Assembly (NCBI GenBank): GCA_016342745.1
Contig: JAEINT010000017.1
Span: 62,001-126,000, forward strand
Source: Labilibaculum sp.
GTDB lineage: Bacteria; Bacteroidota; Bacteroidia; Bacteroidales; Marinifilaceae
DNA: 64,000 nucleotides
Reading direction: 5' to 3'
Position numbers and translations under genes: made by a program. The notes under the pieces were generated by a model. It had not been told where the DNA came from, did no database searches, and saw nothing but the letters and a program-made list of their open reading frames with translations. This document shows positions 1 to 9,304 of the stretch, piece by piece. Position 1 is the first letter of the stretch; each line of letters begins with the position of its first letter.

Positions 1-1155
1 TTCTTCAAAAAACTTCTGCAATATTTCCGCCTTATTTTTATCTCGAACAACTGATTTCCAGTATATCTTCAGAGTCGGTAATTCACCTAAGATTGCAGCA
101 CATTCCATTTCGATGCTTTCCGTTGCTATATATTTCTGTGAACCCAGATCATAAACTTCTTTTATTCTTCCTTTCTCATATTTAAAAATGCCATCTTTTT
201 GAGTTCCATTGGCATATTGACCACCTTTCACCTCGTTATCAAGCATTTGATTCAATGCTTCATGCGATAAAGTCTCATTCGGAAACGATGGCTGCATACT
301 ATCTAATATAAAGCGAGTTACATCTACTCCAACATAATCAAGTAATTGAAAAATACCCATTGGACGAACCAATAGATCGCGACTGATGGTATCGATTAAG
401 AAAAATGCTTTTGCCCATCCTTCTGTTTTAGCCAATTCTTCTGCTTGTTTCAATGCATAAAGAGCATCACGCATAAAATGACCATTGCCAATAAATCCCG
501 CAACATCTCTTGATTGAACTACAATCTTTCTCATAGATTTAGCCAAAGCCACTGAGAACTCAGCTAATTCTGGTTTGGTGTTCTCTGTCTTAATAATCTC
601 TAATAATTTCTGAATTACTGGAGGATTATAGAAATGATAACCAATTATATCTCCGGTTAAATTTGCATCCTTCTCTATTCCACCAATTGGAATTGAAGAT
701 GTATTGGTTAAAAACCAGGCATCTGGATTGTTTTGTTTGATCTGTGAAAACAATTTCACTTTTAGATCCTTATCTTCCTTAATTGCTTCGAAGATTAATT
801 GCGAATTGTAAGCCGTTTCAATACGAGTAGATGTTTGAATCATTGCCATAACATCATCTACAAACTGATTGATGACATCTTCGTTAGAAATAAGCTTTTC
901 ATCCTCCTTATACCAATCTCGTAATTCTACGATATTCTTCTCTGCATGCTTTACCAATTGTGATTTTACATATCCCAATAAGTTTACCAAGGCTGTTGGC
1001 GAAACATCAATCGCATTTAAGACAAATTCTTTATCTTCCTTCTTGCCTAATTTAAGCTTCGCCATCTCAAATGATAGCAATACAAGAATTCCGCTACCCA
1101 TTTTACCAGCAGCTCCCAGAACACTTACGTTTTCCATTTTTTGGACAAAATCCAT
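1..1155 (-). CDS. 3-hydroxyacyl-CoA dehydrogenase (3' end cut by window start)
   Basis: The frame is open from an ATG at 1155 to the window edge, so about 385 N-terminal residues are visible and the C-terminus is missing. It begins MDFVQKMENVSVLGAAGKMGSG, a dinucleotide-binding Rossmann start (GxxGxMGxG form), followed by features of the 3HCDH family: a stretch NTSSIPI that matches the conserved 'TNTSS' segment, GYHFYNPP (family signature H-F-F-N-P) and DVAGFIGN (family 'PGFIxNR'). By family knowledge it oxidises L-3-hydroxyacyl-CoA to 3-ketoacyl-CoA with NAD+ in fatty-acid beta-oxidation or butyrate-type metabolism. The enoyl-CoA hydratase gene just upstream on the same strand supplies the preceding step. 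A second start at the internal Met (MENVS) is possible. Substrate chain length cannot be told. Confidence 0.88.
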   Translation of the reverse strand, partial: MDFVQKMENVSVLGAAGKMGSGILVLLSFEMAKLKLGKKEDKEFVLNAIDVSPTALVNLLGYVKSQLVKHAEKNIVELRDWYKEDEKLISNEDVINQFVDDVMAMIQTSTRIETAYNSQLIFEAIKEDKDLKVKLFSQIKQNNPDAWFLTNTSSIPIGGIEKDANLTGDIIGYHFYNPPVIQKLLEIIKTENTKPELAEFSVALAKSMRKIVVQSRDVAGFIGNGHFMRDALYALKQAEELAKTEGWAKAFFLIDTISRDLLVRPMGIFQLLDYVGVDVTRFILDSMQPSFPNETLSHEALNQMLDNEVKGGQYANGTQKDGIFKYEKGRIKEVYDLGSQKYIATESIEMECAAILGELPTLKIYWKSVVRDKNKAEILQKFFEE

Positions 1156-1294
1156 ACTTTATTGTTTTTTAGTTTTGATTTTCCTAGTTGTTATATGATA
1201 TACCTCTTCCATTAGAGCTAAATCAAAAACCCATCTGCACTACCCGCCTATTGTAATCAATACAATAAGTCTCCCCACTAAATTTTGATTTCTT

Positions 1295-2071
1295 TTACCA
1301 GTTTGGCTTACGCTTCTCTAAAAAGGCATTTATTCCTTCTTCTCGCTCTTTCTGATCCTCTTTAAACAAGCGACCAAATTCCTTGGATTCCATTTTACCT
1401 GCATCCTTAAAATTCAATTCAACTCCTTGGTGAACCATCTTTTTTATTAAACGCAACGCATTTGGACTTTTCCCAGCAATTTTCTCAGCTAGTTCTATTG
1501 TTTCTTCAAGAACTGATTCCGGCTTTGCTAATTTTTGAACAATACCTAATTGGTATGCTTCATTAGCTGTAATTCCTTCACCAAGCATCATTAGATACAT
1601 CGCATTTCCTGCTCCAACAAGACGTGGTAGTCTTTGAGTTCCATTAAAACCAGGAATCAAACCAAGATTTACCTCAGGCAATCCTAATCTGGCTTTTTCA
1701 CTAGCAACTCGAATATCGCAAGACAGTGCGAGTTCAAGCCCTCCCCCAAGGGCAAAACCGTTAATCGCTGCAATTACAGGGATTTCCAGGTTAGCGATCT
1801 GATCAAATACTCCTTTTCCAATTTCTGAAAAGTCATATCCATCTTGTGTGGAATACTCTTGCATTGCTTTGATATCTGCTCCAGCAATAAAAGCCTTTCC
1901 TTCTCCGGTGATTACCAAAGAACGAATAGTTTGAATGGTTTCTTTATCATTGAAGAAACCGGTAAGTTCCTTAAAAACATCCTCATTTAAGGCGTTTAAG
2001 GCGTTTGGGCGGTCAAGAGTCAAAATTCCAATTTTGTCTCTCTTTTCAAATTTTAAGTAATTAAATTTCAT
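1295..2071 (-). CDS. Enoyl-CoA hydratase/isomerase (crotonase) family protein
   Basis: A 258-residue protein with the crotonase fold. Visible are the oxyanion-hole segment AGADIKAM (about residues 64-70), GFALGGGLELALSCD (about 106-119, with Glu113 where the first catalytic Glu lies) and GLPEVNLGLIPG (about 130-141, Glu133 as the second catalytic Glu). Both glutamates typical of true hydratases are present. The family hydrates trans-2-enoyl-CoA to 3-hydroxyacyl-CoA. I chose the ATG at 2071: the frame extends upstream to 2155, but that stretch is hydrophobic and unlike the family, and the conserved domain begins right after MKFNYLKFEK. The next gene downstream is the 3-hydroxyacyl-CoA dehydrogenase, which fits a beta-oxidation operon. 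Confidence 0.9.
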   Translation of the reverse strand: MKFNYLKFEKRDKIGILTLDRPNALNALNEDVFKELTGFFNDKETIQTIRSLVITGEGKAFIAGADIKAMQEYSTQDGYDFSEIGKGVFDQIANLEIPVIAAINGFALGGGLELALSCDIRVASEKARLGLPEVNLGLIPGFNGTQRLPRLVGAGNAMYLMMLGEGITANEAYQLGIVQKLAKPESVLEETIELAEKIAGKSPNALRLIKKMVHQGVELNFKDAGKMESKEFGRLFKEDQKEREEGINAFLEKRKPNW

Positions 2072-2249
2072 AGGTGTGTTTAAGCATTTTTCATCTACAT
2101 ATCTAAATATAATAAAAACTCTTAAGATACAAAAGGCAAGAATTCTGACTTGCACACAATTAGCTCACACCTATAACATTTACAAGGCTTTATGAAAATA
2201 AAAAAGTTAAAAAAGATCTTCAATTCTTTTTATTAAAGTGATTAAAATA

Positions 2250-2283
2250 AAAAAGCCTGATCCATTTATAGGATCAGGCTTTA
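2250..2283 (-). terminator. Rho-independent terminator after the YebC-type gene
   Basis: A 12-bp perfect stem (AAGCCTGATCC arms) with a 7-nt loop, flanked by A-runs on one side and T-runs on the other, lies just downstream of the yebC-like stop codon on the minus strand. Confidence 0.85.
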
Positions 2284-2317
2284 TATCATCAAAATATAAA
2301 TTAATTATACTTTATAT

Positions 2318-3025
2318 TTATGCCATATTATGGTAGACATTTTGAACATCATCATTGTCTTCCAATTTCTCTAATAATTTTTCAACGTCAGCAACTTGTT
2401 CTTCAGTCAATTCTTTTGTGTCCATTGGAATTCTTTCGAAACCAGATTCAAGAACACCCATTTCATTTTCTTCCAAATAAGCTTGAATCTTACCAAAGTC
2501 AGGAAAATTACCGTAAAGCATGATACCATCCTCTTCCGCAAACACCTCTTCTACTCCAAGATCGATTAATTCGAACTCTAATTCTTCAATATCCTGACCT
2601 TTATTTTCGATCTTGAAATGACATTTGTGCTCGAACATAAATTCAACACAACCTGAAGTTCCTAGGCTACCTTTGGTTTTTGTAAAATAAGAACGTACAT
2701 CCGCAACAGTTCTGGTGTGATTATCGGTTGCTGTCTCAACTAAAACCGCAATACCATGTGGTGCATATCCTTCGTATATGATTTCCTTATAATCCTTTTG
2801 ATCTTTAGAAGTCGCTTTTTTAATTGCTCGTTCAACATTATCCTTAGGCATGTTTACTGCCTTTGCATTTTGAATAACTGCACGTAAACGAGAATTGGTC
2901 GCGGGATCAGGACCACTTTCCTTAATTGCCATTACGATATCTTTTCCAATTCTCGTAAAAGCTTTTGCCATCTTATCCCAACGCTTCATCTTACGCGCCT
3001 TCCTAAATTCAAATGCTCTTCCCAT
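2318..3025 (-). CDS. yebC: YebC/PmpR family DNA-binding regulator
   Basis: A 235-residue protein of normal YebC length. It starts MGRAFEFRKARKMKRWDKMAK, then GPDPATNSRLRAVIQNAKAVNMP and NVERAIKKA, which are the most conserved N-terminal segments of the TACO1/YebC family, followed by YEGYAPHG and the acidic C-terminal domain ending in DNDDVQNVYHNM. Family members are either transcriptional regulators (PmpR) or ribosome-associated factors that relieve stalling; the sequence does not decide between them. It stands alone, with a strong terminator after it. Confidence 0.93.
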   Translation of the reverse strand: MGRAFEFRKARKMKRWDKMAKAFTRIGKDIVMAIKESGPDPATNSRLRAVIQNAKAVNMPKDNVERAIKKATSKDQKDYKEIIYEGYAPHGIAVLVETATDNHTRTVADVRSYFTKTKGSLGTSGCVEFMFEHKCHFKIENKGQDIEELEFELIDLGVEEVFAEEDGIMLYGNFPDFGKIQAYLEENEMGVLESGFERIPMDTKELTEEQVADVEKLLEKLEDNDDVQNVYHNMA

Positions 3026-3280
3026 AATTTATGTATATAATTTTGCGCAAAAATAGCACATGTTATTCAATCTTTAAAGCGAAAGTACATTTTTTTTACA
3101 GAAAGGAGAAAGCTTAAAAGGGAAAATGCAGAAAGCAAAGAAAAAGAAGCCTATCTCCTCTTATCATTTCTCATGCATTCCTTCTGAATTAGTAATAAAG
3201 TATGAAAAAGCTCATTGTTTACTCATTAGTAAATTCCTATTTTAGCAACAAATATTTAAACCAATATCAAAGCTAATAAA

Positions 3281-5317
3281 ATGAGAAAATTTTTAATTCT
3301 GTTTTCGGCATGGCTAGTTTTATCGTCATTCGGAGATAAACAGGGATCTGATGTTTCGAACATTAAAACCAATGCTCTGAGTCAACTCGTTAATGATATG
3401 ACCAATACAAACTCTATTGAGGACAATACGCTTCTTGCAAAAGGGGTAAAACATGCAGCTAACTTATGGCGCGAAAGTGATGGTACGGAAGCTGAATTTG
3501 AAGCATTCTGCAAGGAAAACTACATTGCTGATCCTGTAGAGCGCGAATTGGTATTTCAGAAAGTATCTCGAAATATTGAAATCATTACAGGACATTTTAA
3601 TAAAATTACACTTGATTTATTAGAACCTGTACATTTAAATACATTCAAACAGCATGCAATCGATAATGCTTTTGGTGCTTATAGCGTAGGTTCGCATTGG
3701 ATGAATGATTTCTATCAAAACAAGATCGCATTTGTTATTGCCTTGAACTTTCCTGCGTTTAGCCTAGAGGAAAAAGAAGCTAATGCTAAAGAATGGAATC
3801 GTAAAGAATGGGCCTATGCTCGTTTAGGAGATTATTTTACTGCAAGAGTTCCTGCTGAACTATTACAAGCTGCAGGTACTGCCTCAGCTGGTTCTGATGT
3901 TTATATTATGGATTACAACATTCATGTAGGACATTTAACAGACAAAAAAGGAAATCGCTTTTTCCCTGAAGACAAAATTCTTTTATCGCACTGGAATTTA
4001 CGTGATGAAATTAAAGCCAACTATGCCAACAAAAATGATGGTCTAGAGAAGCAAAAAATGATTTATCAGGTAATGCAGCGTATTATTTCTCAAGAAATTC
4101 CTGCAAAAGTGATTAACAGTGGTGATTTCGAATGGGATCCATATGCAAATCAGGTTTACAAAAATGGAAAAGCGATTGATGCTAGTCCAGAGCCAAACGA
4201 AAGATACCAGCAAATTTTGAACAACTTCCACGCTAACAAAGCGATTGATCCTTACTATCCTGATCAGAATACTTTCATTAAAAGACAGTATGATGGAGCT
4301 AAAGAAATATCAGCGGAAGCAACAGAGAAAATCTTTACTGATTTCTTACGTTCTGAAGAAACTGTTAAAGTTGGTAAACTGATTAAGAAAAGATTAGGCC
4401 GAAAGTTACAGCCATTCGATATTTGGTACGATGGATTTAAGGCTCGTAGCGGAATGGATGAGTCGAAACTAGATGCACAAACTCGTATTTTGTATCCAAA
4501 CGCAGCAGCATTAGAAGCTGATTTACCAAACCTATTGGTGAAATTGGGTTACGATAAAGAAAGAGCACAATGGTTAGGTGATCGTATTGCTGTTGATCCT
4601 GCAAGAGGTTCTGGACATGCTTGGGGTGGCGCTGCAAAAGGTCAAAAAGCTCACTTGCGTACACGAATCAGTCCAAAAGGAATGGATTACAAAGGATACA
4701 ACATTGCAATTCACGAATTTGGACACAATGTAGAGCAAACAATTTCTTTATATGATGTTGATAATTTCACAATGAATGGCGTTCCAAACACCGCATTTAC
4801 TGAAGCTTTGGCATTTATCTTCCAAAAGAGAGATATGCTGTTATTAGATATCAATGATGATTCTCCACAAAAAGATGCATTGAAAAAACTAGACCTTTTC
4901 TGGAGTGCATATGAAATTATGGGTGTATCGGTAATGGACATTCGCATGTGGAGATGGTTGTATGCTAATCCTGAAGCCAATGCTGCTCAACTTCGCGATG
5001 CAGCTATGGATATTGCGAAAAATGTTTGGAATGAATTCTACGCTCCTGTTTATGGTGTAAAAGACCAAACAATTTTGGCTGTTTACTCGCACATGCTAAA
5101 CAGTCCGTTGTATTTATCGAACTATGCTTTTGGTAATGTTATTGAGTTTCAGTTAGAGCAGCACTTAAAAGGAAAAAGCTTTCCTACTGAAGTTGATCGC
5201 ATCTTTAAACAAGGACGCTTAACACCAAACCAATGGATGGTTGAGGCAACTGGTAATGATTTATCGGCTCAACCACTATTGAAAGCTGCTAAAGAAGCTT
5301 TGGAAGAAATTAAATAA
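3281..5317 (+). CDS. Secreted HExxH zinc metallopeptidase (gluzincin-like)
   Basis: A 678-residue protein with an N-terminal hydrophobic signal (KFLILFSAWLVLSSFG). The zinc motif HEFGH lies at about residues 478-482, and an acidic residue in NTAFTEALAF (about Glu508) sits where the third ligand of Glu-zincins would be. The layout resembles family M2/M3-type peptidases of clan MA more than M49, because the motif is HExxH rather than HExxxH. The sequence PYYPDQNTF and the long helical N-terminal half are consistent with a mostly alpha-helical peptidase. Substrate is unknown and I cannot assign a MEROPS family with certainty. A hairpin terminator follows. It appears monocistronic. Confidence 0.7.
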   Translation: MRKFLILFSAWLVLSSFGDKQGSDVSNIKTNALSQLVNDMTNTNSIEDNTLLAKGVKHAANLWRESDGTEAEFEAFCKENYIADPVERELVFQKVSRNIEIITGHFNKITLDLLEPVHLNTFKQHAIDNAFGAYSVGSHWMNDFYQNKIAFVIALNFPAFSLEEKEANAKEWNRKEWAYARLGDYFTARVPAELLQAAGTASAGSDVYIMDYNIHVGHLTDKKGNRFFPEDKILLSHWNLRDEIKANYANKNDGLEKQKMIYQVMQRIISQEIPAKVINSGDFEWDPYANQVYKNGKAIDASPEPNERYQQILNNFHANKAIDPYYPDQNTFIKRQYDGAKEISAEATEKIFTDFLRSEETVKVGKLIKKRLGRKLQPFDIWYDGFKARSGMDESKLDAQTRILYPNAAALEADLPNLLVKLGYDKERAQWLGDRIAVDPARGSGHAWGGAAKGQKAHLRTRISPKGMDYKGYNIAIHEFGHNVEQTISLYDVDNFTMNGVPNTAFTEALAFIFQKRDMLLLDINDDSPQKDALKKLDLFWSAYEIMGVSVMDIRMWRWLYANPEANAAQLRDAAMDIAKNVWNEFYAPVYGVKDQTILAVYSHMLNSPLYLSNYAFGNVIEFQLEQHLKGKSFPTEVDRIFKQGRLTPNQWMVEATGNDLSAQPLLKAAKEALEEIK

Positions 5318-5353
5318 GCTATTGCCATTTAGCCTTACGCTTTATGATATTAA

Positions 5354-5383
5354 AGACTGTCTCGCAAGAGATGGTCTTTTTTA
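5354..5383 (+). terminator. Terminator after the metallopeptidase
   Basis: A 10-bp stem with two central wobble pairs (AGACTGTCTC / GAGATGGTCT), a GCAA tetraloop and a T-tract, directly after the stop at 5317. Confidence 0.75.
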
Positions 5384-5396
5384 TTATACCCTCCTA

Positions 5397-5490
5397 CTAC
5401 TCGGGGAACTCTGTGGTGAGAAAACTTAATTAACCACTGAGAGCACGGAGTTCCACAGAGGAAAAAAAGTTTAATCGCATGTATTCATTA
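5397..5490. repeat. Dispersed 'CACAGAG' intergenic repeat, copy 1
   Basis: Contains two related arms, TACTCGGGGAACTCTGTGG and CCACTGAGAGCACGGAG..CCACAGAG, then an A-run and GCATGTATTCATTA. The same elements recur at 12013-12120 with the arms in the opposite order. It fills part of the gap between 5317 and 5616, where I see no gene. Confidence 0.6.
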
Positions 5491-5587
5491 CAACAAAAAC
5501 GATGATCTCGATGGTTTAAAAGATCATTAAGTACAAAGTATTGTCACAGACATCGATATTAATTTCTTCTCACCAATCTTTTTAGAT

Positions 5588-5595
5588 TATATTTG
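5588..5595 (+). promoter_or_regulatory. Putative Bacteroidota -7 element (TATATTTG)
   Basis: Matches the TAnnTTTG -7 consensus of the Bacteroidota primary sigma factor, 20 nt before the ATG at 5616. No convincing -33 TTG was found, so this is tentative. Confidence 0.35.
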
Positions 5596-5615
5596 TTCAA
5601 CTCTTATTCTTAAAA

Positions 5616-5996
5616 ATGACCGAATCTCAAATAGGCAGGAATGTAGTAATTGGTATCATCTCATTAATTGTACTTATTTGGATAATTATACCTGCAAGTC
5701 TAGATATTATTAGATACAAGAAGTTACCGAAAAAAGGTATTTACTCCATTGGTGTAATTACTCATATAATTGACGATCGTCACTCTGCGGCATCTGTTAA
5801 CTTTACTTTTAAGTATAAAAACAAAATCTATACTGATTTCTCTAAAACTGACACATATGATCGCAATTTGATTGGCAAGAGATTTTTTGTTTTGTTTCTA
5901 CCCAACCATCCTAAAACAGTAAAGTTATTGCTTGATAAGCCTGTTCCAAATGATATTGAAAATGCTCCTGATGAAGCATGGAAACAGTTGCCTTAG
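5616..5996 (+). CDS. Small membrane protein, DUF3592-like
   Basis: A 126-residue protein with one N-terminal membrane helix (GIISLIVLIWIIIPASL) followed by a compact beta-rich region: GVITHI.., FTFKYKNKIYTDFSKTD, and GKRFFVLFLPNHPKTVKLL. This plan (transmembrane helix, then 'GxVxxI..V.F.Y.gk.Y...G...V.Y.P.nP') is that of DUF3592-type proteins. A related protein with the same plan is encoded at 57693-58142. Function unknown. It is followed by a strong terminator. Confidence 0.6.
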   Translation: MTESQIGRNVVIGIISLIVLIWIIIPASLDIIRYKKLPKKGIYSIGVITHIIDDRHSAASVNFTFKYKNKIYTDFSKTDTYDRNLIGKRFFVLFLPNHPKTVKLLLDKPVPNDIENAPDEAWKQLP

Positions 5997-6022
5997 CAAT
6001 CGTTCTAACGAGCAATCAAAAT

Positions 6023-6055
6023 AAAAAAGACCATCCCCGAAGGATGGTCTTTTTT
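6023..6055 (+). terminator. Strong terminator
   Basis: Perfect AAAGACCATCC stem with CCGA loop and matching GGATGGTCTTTTTT, 27 nt after the stop of the small membrane protein. The next ~215 bases up to 6271 are very AT-rich and hold no convincing gene. Confidence 0.88.
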
Positions 6056-6270
6056 ATGATTCATAATTTGCATCAAATTGAGGCATCTATAATGCAATCT
6101 AAGAATGAGTATAAACTAAAGCCATTGTTAAATTTATTTTTTCATTTTATATATATTCAAACTTTGAAATATAAAATTATGTAATGAAATAAATAAGCGG
6201 AAAAAATCACCTCTATCTACTCCTAAATCAATATGATTAAAAATCACTAACTAAAATAAATTTATTTATT

Positions 6271-7887
6271 ATGAATAAAATGAACCATCTATCTATTCTG
6301 TTATTTTTATTATTTTCTATAACGCTTGCTGGATGTGATAAAGAAGATCGTAAATCTTCTGAAATGGATATTTTAGCTTTCTCTTTCGATCAACTTAATC
6401 CTAATGTACATGCAGAAATAAATGGAAATTCTATTCTATTAGTGGTTCCTTATGGCACTGATGTAAATCAATTGGCAGCTTCCATTGAATTATCAGACAA
6501 AGCGTCGATATCTCCAAATACTAATGTGAAGCAAGATTTTTCCAAACCCGTAACCTATACAGTTACTGCAGAGGATGGTCAAACTCAAACATATACTGTT
6601 GAAGTAGAAGTTATTAAAAATACAGAGCGAGATATTCTGAGCTTTGTTTTTAATGAATTAGATCCTTTTGTAACTGCAGCAATAGATAGCGAGACAATTT
6701 ATGCTGAGGTGGTTTACGGTACGGACCTTACCAACTTAGCACCTACAGTTGAAATCTCTTCTGATGCTACTATTTTACCAGAAACTGGTATTGTTACTGA
6801 TTTTTCGGATGCGGTGAATTATACTGTAACTGCTCAAGATGGGCAAGTAAAGTCTTACGAAGTAACTGTGAAAATGCTTGATAATACGGAAAGTAAAATT
6901 TCATCTTTTAGCATCCAAAACCAGTATCGCGAAACAATTATTGATGAAGAGAATAAGACCATCTTGATTTATGCTGAAAAAGGAGTTGAGTTAAGCGAAT
7001 TAATCCCAACTCTAGAAATTTCGGAAGAGGCTACAATTCTTCCTTCACTTGAAGAAGCTCAAGACTTCTCAAATCCTATTGAATATACGGTAACAGCACA
7101 GAATCAGGATTACCAGACAATTTATACTGTTAATATTGTATTACCAATAGAGATTGCAGATTCAAACTTAGAACTAGCTGTAAGAGGTGCAATGAGATAT
7201 TCGGGAGAGCCTGAGGGCTATATTTATCTTAGAGAAGTTTCAGAAATTACAAAGCTCGAAGCTGTTGATAAAAACATCACAGATATCAGTGGTATTGAAT
7301 ATCTAACAAGTTTAGAGCATTTAGACCTTACAACCAATAAAATTAGTACTCTTAGTCAATTGTCTGAACTTGAGAATTTGGAGGTATTGTGGCTAGGAAG
7401 TAATGAAATTGTAGATATTTCAGCACTAGAAAATATGACTACAATTAATAATCTTCAACTAAGCTGGAACAAAATCGTTGATATTTCTATGATCCCTAAT
7501 CTTATTGAACTCGAATATCTTTCGCTTGGTAACAATCCAATAGAAGCATTTCCATCTTTTGAGAAACTTACGAAACTTGAATTTTTTGCAATGAGTTACG
7601 TTTATACAGATCAGATTTATAATAATGGTTATGAGTTTTTAAGAGGCCTAACGAGCATAAAGCAATTTCATGCACAGGGAACAAGAGCTAAAGTATTATC
7701 AGGATTGGAATCATTAGTTGATTTAACACATTTAAACTTGAGCAACACCAATTGTTGGGATCTTTCCTTACTAGAAAACCTTTCTAAACTAGAGTTCCTA
7801 TATTTAAATGAGTCTATAAATCTAACACAGGAAGATATTGATGCTCTTCAACTAAAACTGCCAGATACAATCATTGAATTCGATTAA
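6271..7887 (+). CDS. Lipoprotein with DUF5018-like repeats and leucine-rich repeats
   Basis: A 538-residue surface lipoprotein. The signal peptide ends in the lipobox LAGC (Cys at about 22). Three consecutive ~85-residue modules follow (about 29-117, 119-205, 207-293), each with the pattern ILxFxFxxLxP...VPYGTD...L.P.VEIS..A.I.P..G...DFS..V.YTVTA.DGQ..(T/S)Y.V, the DUF5018-like fold of Bacteroidota surface proteins. From about residue 320 to the end are SDS22/internalin-type leucine-rich repeats (LxxLEHLDLTTNKIS, LENLEVLWLGSNEIVDIS, LIELEYLSLGNNPI). It probably binds a protein or glycan at the cell surface. A hairpin terminator follows at 7924. Confidence 0.85.
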   Translation: MNKMNHLSILLFLLFSITLAGCDKEDRKSSEMDILAFSFDQLNPNVHAEINGNSILLVVPYGTDVNQLAASIELSDKASISPNTNVKQDFSKPVTYTVTAEDGQTQTYTVEVEVIKNTERDILSFVFNELDPFVTAAIDSETIYAEVVYGTDLTNLAPTVEISSDATILPETGIVTDFSDAVNYTVTAQDGQVKSYEVTVKMLDNTESKISSFSIQNQYRETIIDEENKTILIYAEKGVELSELIPTLEISEEATILPSLEEAQDFSNPIEYTVTAQNQDYQTIYTVNIVLPIEIADSNLELAVRGAMRYSGEPEGYIYLREVSEITKLEAVDKNITDISGIEYLTSLEHLDLTTNKISTLSQLSELENLEVLWLGSNEIVDISALENMTTINNLQLSWNKIVDISMIPNLIELEYLSLGNNPIEAFPSFEKLTKLEFFAMSYVYTDQIYNNGYEFLRGLTSIKQFHAQGTRAKVLSGLESLVDLTHLNLSNTNCWDLSLLENLSKLEFLYLNESINLTQEDIDALQLKLPDTIIEFD

Positions 7888-7923
7888 ATCTGGTTTACAT
7901 TAGTATAGATGTGAATAATTTAC

Positions 7924-7953
7924 AAAGGGCATTCCGCAAGGATTGCCCTTTCT
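7924..7953 (+). terminator. Terminator after the LRR lipoprotein
   Basis: AAAGGGCATTCC / GGATTGCCCTTT stem with one mismatch, GCAA loop and TTTCTT, 37 nt after the stop. Confidence 0.78.
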
Positions 7954-8092
7954 TAATGTCAAACTCTCACTATTGCATGTCATTTCAGATGCATTTACTT
8001 ATTAAAATATCTAAAAATGCAAACAAGAACACAATGCTTACCGTACAAATATTTGTTATGCCTATTTATAGAAATTATTATACAAATATTAC

Positions 8093-9283
8093 ATGACCAA
8101 TGAAACTCCTACATATCAAGAATTGGAAAAAGAAATAATCAAATTGAAGCTTGAATTACAAATTCAAGATAAAATGATTAATACTATTCCAAACCCACTA
8201 TTTGTAAAGAATAAAGATTTTATCTATACAAATTGTAATGAAGCTTTTGCAAACTATCTAGGCTTGCCCAAAACGAAAATTATAAACTCGAGCGTCTATG
8301 ATATTTTGCCTAAAGAACTTGCAGACAAATACTATAGTGCAGATTGCAAATTACGAGACAATTTGAAAAATCAGAGCTATGAAAGTAAGGTGAAATATGC
8401 CGACGGAACGATTCATGATATATTATTTCACAAGGCCAATATCATTAATGAAAATAATGAATTTTGTGGAATTGTTGGTATTATGCTTGATATCACTGAA
8501 CGTAAAACGGCTGAACAAACTCTGAAAGAAAACCAAAGGCACCTAATCCAACTTAATGCTACAAAGGACAAACTTTTTTCAATAATTGCACACGATTTAA
8601 GAACACCCTTTAATAGTATTTTAGGGTTTTCGGAATTACTAATTACAGATGGAACCGATTTAGATGTTTTAGAAAGGGAAGAATACTTAGGGATAATAAA
8701 TTCTACAACAAAAAATACACTTGTATTGCTTGACAATTTATTAACCTGGGCAAAATCACAAACAGGACAAATAGTCTACGAGCCACAAAAACTACTATTG
8801 TCATCAATTATTACAGAAATAATACAAGACTCAACATCAATAGCAAACACCAAAAACATATCTTTAAATCAGATTAAATCAGATGATATCGTAGTGAATG
8901 CAGATAAAAATATGATTCAGATTATTTTACGAAATCTTATTTCAAATTCAATAAAATTCACGAAACCAGGAGGAAATATTAACATTTCAACAATTCCCGA
9001 ACAAAACGATATTGAAATTTCTATTTCAGACAATGGAGTTGGGATAAATAACGAAACTCTTAAAAAGATATTTGATACAAATACCAATATTTCAACTAAT
9101 GGCACAGCAGAAGAAAAAGGATCTGGTTTAGGCTTGATCCTATGTAAAGAATTTGTGGAAAAACATGGTGGTGAAATTTGGGCTGAAAGTGAAAGAGGAA
9201 AAGGTAGTGTTTTCAAATTCACATTACCCTTAAATAATTCAAAACAAGCTATAAATAATAATCGTATTTCCCCGAGTCATTAA
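8093..9283 (+). CDS. PAS-domain sensor histidine kinase
   Basis: A 396-residue kinase without membrane helices, so probably cytoplasmic. A short coiled coil (about 7-30) leads into a PAS domain (about 30-140, with NPLFVKNKDFIYTNCNEAF and the PAC-like GIMLDITERK). The dimerisation domain has the phospho-acceptor His167 in SIIAHDLRTPFNS. The ATPase domain shows the N box (NLISNSIKFT), G1 (DNGVGI), and G2 (GSGLGLILC). No receiver domain or response regulator is adjacent. The gene for a small STAS-like protein begins 21 bases downstream and is probably co-transcribed, suggesting a partner relationship. Its stimulus is unknown. Confidence 0.92.
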   Translation: MTNETPTYQELEKEIIKLKLELQIQDKMINTIPNPLFVKNKDFIYTNCNEAFANYLGLPKTKIINSSVYDILPKELADKYYSADCKLRDNLKNQSYESKVKYADGTIHDILFHKANIINENNEFCGIVGIMLDITERKTAEQTLKENQRHLIQLNATKDKLFSIIAHDLRTPFNSILGFSELLITDGTDLDVLEREEYLGIINSTTKNTLVLLDNLLTWAKSQTGQIVYEPQKLLLSSIITEIIQDSTSIANTKNISLNQIKSDDIVVNADKNMIQIILRNLISNSIKFTKPGGNINISTIPEQNDIEISISDNGVGINNETLKKIFDTNTNISTNGTAEEKGSGLGLILCKEFVEKHGGEIWAESERGKGSVFKFTLPLNNSKQAINNNRISPSH

Positions 9284-9304
9284 AAAAAATAATTTAAATA
9301 AACT

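Noticed and set aside
869-1198. Plus-strand frame inside the 3-hydroxyacyl-CoA dehydrogenase gene
   Set aside because: It is antisense to a well-conserved coding region and has no family features.
7911-8096. A 61-codon frame before the histidine kinase
   Set aside because: It spans a terminator hairpin and begins with a non-ATG codon; composition is not coding-like.
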